This document shows positions 57,641 through 64,000 of a DNA stretch of 64,000 bases, one piece after another; position 1 is the stretch's first letter; the number at the start of each line of letters is the position of its first letter. Below the pieces are notes generated by a model. The model was not told the origin of the DNA. It did not search any database and saw nothing but the letters and a program-made list of their open reading frames with translations. The DNA comes from Pogona vitticeps. Lineage: Eukaryota > Chordata > Lepidosauria > Squamata > Agamidae. The translations under genes and the position numbers were made by a program. Where the stretch lies: contig NC_135783.1 of NCBI RefSeq assembly GCF_051106095.1, forward strand, positions 326,479,322 to 326,543,321, written 5' to 3'.

Positions 57641-58924
57641 AGTAGTATAGTAGAGGTACAGAAAATACATCTCATTCAGCAATCTGTATAGTTCATCTAT
57701 GGCAAAGGAAATTTGAACCAGGCCTGTAATGATTCCATTCAGCTAAGTACAAAAACAGATTTCCAAAAATGAATGGTTAGATCACATCTTCCAACATAGG
57801 GCCTACATTTTCTTATCTATTCACCCTGACAAAACGAACTTTAAAACATATGCCAACATTTAGGATTTCTCAACTGCAATGGGATTAGAGCCCAACACGC
57901 CTGAAGCACCTTTAGATTTCCAGTTAGAATTATGAAATGGCACACATCTCTACCTTTTTAACTACTGACAATGACATGCACTCTAGGATGGTTAGCAAAG
58001 AGACCAGGTCGATGGCTCTGATTCTTGCTATTATTATTGAGTCTGTGAGAGCCATCACCAAGACTCGTGTAGCGTCTTTCTCAGAAGGCTTCTTACTTGC
58101 CTGCTGAGCTGAGCTATGGGCCTGCTTTGTCTATTGTGAGAATTTGGTAGAAAAGTTCTTTCAGGCATACCTTGCAGGAGTTCTAGCAGTCAAGCAGTCA
58201 AAATAAATCAGGGCCAAAGGGTCGCTTCAAAGGCCTTGTGGCATCCTTTTCACAGGGGAATAACACAGAGGAAATGAAACTTGGGGAGAAGAAAGAGAAA
58301 GTTAAAGTAGTGAGAAAGTGAAGGCTGCACTCTTACCTTCTCCACAGTAGCCACTTCAGTGAACACATCAGAACAAAGAAATGTGCATAAAATAACTCTG
58401 TCAGTCAGTGTACAAGGGAACCTGCTGGCTTGCTGCTAACCTGAACTAGCATATTACATGCAGGCCCCTCCCCCCATACCTCAGAGGCATAATAACTTGT
58501 CATTTTACATTTCTAGCCAGATGCAAACTCTAAACAGACAGATGTTGTGATACTACTGCTTTTTTCCCTGTTGTTCAATAAGAGGACTAGCCCCACAGGC
58601 TTCATAAATCTATTCAGAGTGCTGAGACAGCCAGTTGTGGATGTGGAATTGTGATATTTGAATTCAAGTCCAGTCTATTCCAGTGAGTGTAGCTCATCGT
58701 TGTCTTCCATCAGTCATAAGATTATTGCAAGTTATAATCTCAGTCGTGTGAAACCTGCCTCAACATGAGCTGAAGCAAAAGCAACACAACTGTAATCTGT
58801 CATGTTTCTCAAAATATAAATGCCAAACTTTAATTCATTTGTTACAACCATTGCTGTTGTTGCTGTCACTGGCATCATCATCAGTATCAAATTAATTCAT
58901 TTGGCTTGGACAAGGTCTTTCGCC
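57641..58924. other. No recognised feature
   Basis: Nothing assignable. The upstream part of the RTE fragment may extend past 57640 but fades into noise. Confidence 0.4.
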
Positions 58925-58935
58925 AAAGGCATTGT

Positions 58936-59279
58936 AAGGTAAAGGTAAAGGTTCCCCTTGACATTTAGTCCAGTTGTGTCCAACTCTAGGGGGTGGTGCT
59001 CATCCCCGTTTCCAAGCCATAGAGCCAGCGTTTTGTCAGAAGACAGTTTCCGTGGTCACGTGGCCAGCGTGACTAGACACGGAACACCGTTACCTTCCCA
59101 CTGTGGTGGTACCTATTTATCACTCACATTTGCATGCTTTCAAACTGCTAAATTGGCAGGAGCTGGGACAAGCAACCAGAGCTCACTCCATCATGTGGAT
59201 TCGATCTTACAACTGCTGGTCTTCTGACCTTGCAGCACAGAGGCTTCTGCAGTTTAATCCGTAGTGCGACCACGTCCCA
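58936..59279 (-). repeat. Sauria-type SINE with 11-bp target duplications
   Basis: Minus-strand copy from 'aaggttccccttgacattta' to the head complement 'taatccgtagtgcgaccacg'. aaaggcattgt flanks it at 58925-58935 and 59280-59290. More diverged than 55372-55708. Confidence 0.9.
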
Positions 59280-59290
59280 AAAGGCATTGT

Positions 59291-59610
59291 GGGTGCTGCC
59301 AGTAGGTGGGATGGTGCAGTTACCCAAGTTGTGGGGTACTGACAGTATCAAATTCACCACTTCCTTTCACCTGCCTGATGGTCCAGCAGGTATTTTGTGG
59401 AAGGGGATGGAGAAGAGGCTGCAAGGATTGTTCTGTCAGTGCTGCCCTCAGACAAAAACAAGATGGGAAAGAGGAGTAAAAAGTAAGGAGGAGCAGTGTG
59501 ATAGTAACAGTGAACACAGAAACCAAGGAGAAGAAAGGGAACAGGAGTAGGAAGAAGAGGAAGCAATTCCACAGCACACATCTCCTGCTTTAGAGAGGTG
59601 CCTGCCCCAA
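59291..59610. other. No recognised feature
   Basis: Purine-rich (aagaagaggaag) in part. The overlapping minus-strand frames at 59320-59581 are its low-complexity complement. Confidence 0.4.
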
Positions 59611-59620
59611 AGGGGTCTTT

Positions 59621-60265
59621 TCGTTTAGTCGTTTAGTTGTGTCTGACTCTTCATGACCCCATGGACCAGAGCACTCCAGGCCCTCCTATCTTCCACTGCC
59701 TCCCAGAGTTGTGTCAAATTCATGTTGGTTGCTTCGATGACATTGTCCAACCATCTCATCCTCTGTCGTCCCCTTCTCCTCTTGCCTTCACACTTTCCGA
59801 ACATCAAGGTCTTTTCCAAGGAGTCTTCTCTTTTCATGAGATGGCCAAAGTACTGGAGCCTCAGCTTCAGGATCTGTCCTTCCAGTGAGCACTCAGGGTT
59901 GATTTCCTTCAGAATGGATAGGTTTGTTCTCCTTGCAGTCCAGGGGACTCTCAAGAGGCTCCTCCAGCACCACAATTCAAAGGCATCAATTCTTCGGCGG
60001 TCTGCTTTCTTTATGGTCCAGCTCTCACTACCATACATCACGACAGGAAAAACCATAGCTTTGACTATTCGGACTTTTGTTGGCAAGGTGACGTCTCTGC
60101 TTTTTAAGATGCTGTCGAGGTTTGTCATCGCTTTCTTCCCAAGTAGCAGGCGTCTTTTAATTTCGTGGCTGCTGTCACCATCTGCAGTGATCATGGAGCC
60201 CAAGAAAGTAAAATGTGTCACTGCCTCCATATCTTCCCCTTCAATTTCCCAGGAGGTGATTTCCC
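59621..60265 (-). mobile_element. BovB LINE 3' end, with about 200 uninterrupted codons
   Basis: The minus-strand frame 60230-59625 reads through 'FLGSMITADGDSSHEIKRRLLLGKKAMTNLDSILKSRDVTLPTKVRIVKAMVFPVVMYGSESWTIKKADRRRIDAFELWCWRSLLRVPWTARRTN' (cited here as family blocks: FLGS, VMYGSESWT, LWCWR-LLRVPWTARR) to the 'RRAWSALVHGVMKSQTQLND' end. aggggtcttt at 59611-59620 and 60266-60275 is a perfect 10-bp target duplication. No internal stop makes this the youngest-looking copy. The polymerase core and endonuclease are missing through 5' truncation. Confidence 0.95.
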
Positions 60266-60275
60266 AGGGGTCTTT

Positions 60276-60829
60276 GGATTAATCTAAAGAATAAATATTC
60301 AAGCATACCGATACCTACATCTTTTATTTCCTCTTCCTTTGCAGGTGGCTCATCAATCTTTTAATCCTCTCCTCCCTCTTATTTTTGTCCATGGGAAGGG
60401 ATGTTCTGGTACCACTGCTGTGTTTGCTTCTGCGCCCCTGCTCAGGAGTGATGGGGGCACACTTTGGCTTTCCCCCACTACTCTTCTGGTGGTGGACAAA
60501 TATACCCCTTTGCCATGGGGCAACAGGGAATATTAGTGTCACTGCAGAGTGTGTGTGTGCAGACACAGAGAGGCAAATTGTGCTCCATTAAATGTGGGGC
60601 AAAGGTTCCTGGGAAAAGACAGGAGGTACAGAAAAAGAAGGGGAAACTTTCTAAAAGGCTGAAAAGAATGTAATAAAAGGGCATAAATGGAAAACATGAG
60701 CAATATTTGCAGTGAAGATCTTGAAGGCTTTGTCTGACTGTGGGTATGATCAGACACTGACACACAGACTGCATTGGATTGCACTGGAAAGGATCACTTT
60801 ACTGGGTGCAATCTTTAATCATCATGTGC
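60276..60829. other. No recognised feature
   Basis: Several overlapping short frames on both strands (60324-60784), none with a known motif. Confidence 0.4.
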
Positions 60830-61050
60830 TGTCAAGTCAATTCTGACTCATGGTGGTGACCCTTTTCAGGGTTTTCTAGGTAGAGAGTATTCAGAAGTGG
60901 TTTACCATTCTCTACTTCTGATGGTGCCCTGGGACTGTGCAGCTTGCCCATGCTTACACAGGCTGGCTCTTCTCCAAGAAGGCAGATTCAAACTCCAAAC
61001 CTCTGACTCCACAGCCAGATACCTAAACCACTGAGCTATTCCCTTTTAAA
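60830..61050 (-). repeat. tRNA-headed SINE with RTE-like end
   Basis: The minus-strand head is 'aatagctcagtggtttaggt' (A box) and 'agaggtttggagtttgaatc' (B box). The other end is 'gagtcagaattgacttgaca'. Its tRNA head is that of group C, while its tail resembles 49645-49830. Confidence 0.75.
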
Positions 61051-61210
61051 GTGACCCATCCAAATGTGATCCATCCCTGATTGCTCTAGCCCACTCCAAA
61101 AAAAGAGGACAGCCTTGCTGCTGGACCAAAATGGTGTGGACTGAGCATGGAGAAAGGTCAAGCTAGTTCATGATTTCATGTACATTGTCCGGTTACCAGC
61201 AAATAGAGTA

Positions 61211-61724
61211 CAGTGGGGTCTTGACTTGAGAACTTAATCCGTATTGGAAGGCGGTTCTCAAGTCAAAAAGTTCTCAGGTCAAATCTGCATTTCCCATAGG
61301 AATGCATTGAAAACCATTTGATCCGTATCTGCTCTTTTCCGTCCATAGAAACTAATGGGAAGCTGCTATTCTGCCTTCGACCACTAGAGGGGGATATTTT
61401 GTTTCTTTTTTTCTTAGGTCAAGAAAGGTTCAGGGAAGGCAGGGAAAATACAGTCCAGGCAGTACAGTACCAGGCAGTCTGAAGACTGTCTCCCAATCCA
61501 CTCTCTAAACGCTGGGAGGAGTGAGGAAGCAGACAGGCACCCTTTTCACTGGCCAACAGTTAACTGAAAGTTCAATTTTTGCACTTTCCCTGCCTCCCAC
61601 GTGGTTTTTTTTCAGTTCTTAACTCAAATCTAAGTATGTAAGTCAAGTCAATATTTTCCTATGAGAGTAGTTCTTAAGTCAAAATGTTCTTAACTCAAGC
61701 CGTTCTTAAGTCAAGACCCCACTG
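61211..61724. mobile_element. Tigger-like non-autonomous transposon, CAGTGGGGTCTTGAC family
   Basis: Left end CAGTGGGGTCTTGACTTGAG, right end 'cttaagtcaagaccccactg'. TA at 61209-61210 and 61725-61726. The internal 'aagttctcaggtcaa' and 'aagtcaa' words repeat the theme. It belongs to a different subfamily from the CAGTGGTGCCTCG copies. Confidence 0.9.
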
Positions 61725-61840
61725 TAAATCAGACTGTGCTGTAGATGCTCCAAAAAGTGTTCTAAATAATGTCTCGATGAATTCATATGCTATTGAATTA
61801 GAGCTAGTATCAGTAACGCATAGCAAAGTCACCAACAGTA

Positions 61841-62143
61841 CAGCAAGACTATGGTATTAACAGGGGACAAGTTCCAAGCCCCTTCTATGAAAGCTGAAAA
61901 CAGCAGATACACAAACCATATATAATTGTTTCAAAGTTGTAGTACCAGAACTGGCCACTAGAGGGAACCAGAGACTGTGTCTGATATATATATATATATC
62001 AAACACAGTCTCTGGTTCCCTCTAGTGGCCAGTTCTGGTAATACAACTTTGAAACAATTATTTCTGGGTTTTTTTTATTTCATATTTTCAGGCAGTGGAT
62101 AACTGAAACCCTGGGTACTGATCCCGTGGATACTGCAGTCCTG
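61841..62143. mobile_element. Tigger2-like non-autonomous transposon containing a long hairpin
   Basis: The ends cagcaagact...ggtattaacagggg and the complement of 'gatcccgtggatactgcagtcctg' align as diverged inverted repeats. TA at 61839-61840 and 62144-62145. Internal words such as 'caagttccaagcccc' and 'ggataactgaaaccctgggt' resemble the Tigger2 pattern. The centre (61922-62061) is a near-perfect inverted repeat with arms of about 69 bp and two mismatches, joined by (TA)n. Confidence 0.7.
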
Positions 62144-62145
62144 TA

Positions 62146-64000
62146 GTATCACTAGACTGATTTAGGACTATCACTGTTTGGCATATTGTGAACAGCTCCA
62201 AACATGCATGGGGGGGGGGGTTTGGACACATCAAGATTCATAAAATCATAGAGCAGGGTGAGCCTTTTCAGCTTTCGAGACCAATTTCTGACTCAGTGAA
62301 GGAAATATGGCAATGGAAGATCCCAAGGGATAGCTGTCCAAACTCTAATTATAAACCTCCAGCAAGAAAGAAATCACCATACCTTTGGATGGTAAATCAC
62401 CAAGAGATGTGTGCTAATGTTTCACTGGAATTTGTAACTTAAACCTGTTTGATCTAGTCCTGCCCTCTAAGGCAGCAATGAAGAGCAATCTTATGCATAC
62501 TAAGGGAAAAAATATAGTTTTAATATCAGTGATAAGTAGGTCTAAATTTATTATGACCAATCGAAACAGACATCTCAGAAGCCATAATAAAAAATGCACT
62601 GAAAATCCTCAAGAAAATTAAATGTGACTTAAATTAAACAGCAGGCCCCATAATTCCTCACCACACCAAGGACTGTATATTGGCATTACGATATGTGCAG
62701 TTGTTATTATAAATCCTATTTCTAGTAATTCCTAACGCTGATTTATTTATTTTTCACTGCTATAACTTGCCAGATTTATGATTTTGTGAGTTTTCGACTA
62801 TGATCCAAAGATCTCTTTTCTGGGTAGTTGCAGCCAATTTAGACTCAGGAATGTGTTATTCACACAGGCTAGAAAATGGACAAGAGCAATTTTAAAATCA
62901 TTCACATTCTGGTCCATGTAGTAGTTTCATTTGATTTACATCTTCACTTGAGACGATGGCCTCATCCATAAGCCTTAAGCTGTTCCTCAGAGATCTTTTT
63001 TAAACATTGCTTGAGACTCTTTTGCAAGTATTTGACAAAACTTTTTCAATGCTACAAGCACCTCAGGACACTTTCCTTCACATCTTGCCCATCCAAAGAA
63101 ATTAGTATATGGTCAGAAAATTCTTACATACGTGATAAAGGTGCAATCATTTCTGCAGAAGACAGTGAATAGTACAGAGTAAAAAGACTCATTGGCTCAT
63201 GGATGAATTCTTACCTTCTAGAGTTTAACCTAAAAATCTAAGACAAGATGTGTCAGCATGAAAGGTAAATGGTAAGCACATTTTGTGAGACTATACAAAC
63301 CATTTTTGATAACAGGGTACCTGTGTCAAGGCATTATTGCTGCACGAGGGTGGGGGAAAGCAAATCAACATTCTACACAAAATTTTAAAATGGGAGCAGC
63401 ACAAATAAAAAAATATAATTTTGAAACTGGACTTCTGATCAGAACCCTCTTCTGCTCACTAGCTTTTACTCATGTTGAAATATAGCTCTGATAATTGCTT
63501 TGTGTTTGTGTGAGAAGTGGTTAGCTGATTAAAAAAAATGAGTCATCTTCTCAGATTTTCCCTTGCTTGGTGTGAATGCTAATGATCAGAAGAGGATATC
63601 CTGTAGACCATTTTAGCTGCTGCCATAGGTGCTGTCAACATTCAAGTTGTTCTTTGCTATGTAAAGCTTGCCATCATTTTTCCTGCTATCAATGCAGGCA
63701 TAATAATTGTGCATCAAAAGGCCATTTCCTGGCATTTTGAATCATAGATACAGAAACGCAATATGGAAAGTAAGCCAACATGAGACAGCCTTAACTCTAG
63801 ACTTGAACAGGCATGTGTTTGTTTAATGACTGAGCAGTTAATAAACTCATTCAGCTTGCAATACTTACTATGAATACTTCTGTGGTAGGTCAGCCCCATG
63901 TGTTATTTATTTCTCCTTTCTATTGTGCTATTTGATGCCATTTCATAGTGTCTTGGCCTCCCCACTCACCAGTTCCCTTGATCATGAGATCCTTCTTGAC
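62146..64000. other. No recognised feature
   Basis: Repeat-poor apart from a poly-G run at 62210-62221. Short frames only. Part of it could be conserved non-coding DNA, but no specific motif cluster stands out. Confidence 0.4.

Overview
This window looks like non-coding DNA from a squamate reptile, most likely a lizard. I infer this from the repeats: tRNA-headed Sauria-type SINEs ending in ACCTTT repeats, several 3' ends of BovB (RTE) LINEs, lizard-style L2 and CR1 tails that run into AAAG/AAAT microsatellites, a Penelope-like element with a GIY-YIG domain, and Tigger-like miniature DNA transposons with CAGTGGTGCCTCGC ends. I see no rRNA, true tRNA gene, CRISPR array, operon or convincing host exon. 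Every long open frame I could assign belongs to a retroelement. The window is therefore probably intergenic, or lies inside a very large intron.

Layout. 1-4.5 kb: an old SINE piece, a conserved-looking AT-rich stretch (1.8-2.3 kb), an RTE-like LINE (2.58-3.6 kb), and a BovB tail interrupted by an L2 tail. 4.5-12.7 kb: a 131-bp Penelope-derived insertion (5.46 kb), two Tigger-like elements (6.4 and 9.0 kb), a SINE (9.6 kb), L2 tails (one with a 120-bp AAAG tract) and a Sauria SINE with 12-bp target duplications. 13-16.3 kb: a near-perfect hairpin and two hAT-type elements with 8-bp target duplications. 16.3-20 kb is repeat-poor. 20-23.4 kb: BovB, an L2 reverse transcriptase body (21.2-22.6 kb), a 79-bp tandem duplication and a Penelope inverted dimer. 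27-33.7 kb is the densest part: SINEs, a Tigger-like element, a GC-rich promoter-like block with a BovB inserted at its end, an L1 ORF2 end, an LTR, and a Penelope body split by a SINE. 35.4-38.4 kb: a conserved-looking stretch with GATA motifs, then a three-level SINE nest. 38.7-44.4 kb: L2 remnants and a 680-bp hAT element. 46-47.4 kb: two BovB tails between inverted repeats. 49-54.5 kb: small SINE, L2, CR1 and MITE remnants, and an LTR-like stretch. 55-64 kb: two more Sauria SINEs, a CR1 tail, a diverged RTE fragment, the youngest-looking BovB tail (about 200 uninterrupted codons), and two Tigger-like elements, one containing a 140-bp near-perfect hairpin.

How the parts relate. Insertion order can be read directly at several places. 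A tRNA SINE was hit by a Sauria SINE, which was then hit by another in the opposite direction (37.4-38.4 kb). A BovB tail was hit by an L2 tail (3.9-4.2 kb). A Penelope body was hit by a SINE (33.0 kb). Sauria SINE and BovB copies share the best-preserved target duplications, which fits the known dependence of Sauria SINEs on BovB machinery. I found no clear new multi-gene system. The best candidates for a second look are the hairpin element at 61.8-62.1 kb, the Penelope terminal segments with their hammerhead-like core, and the inverted repeats around the BovB pair at 46.1-47.4 kb.
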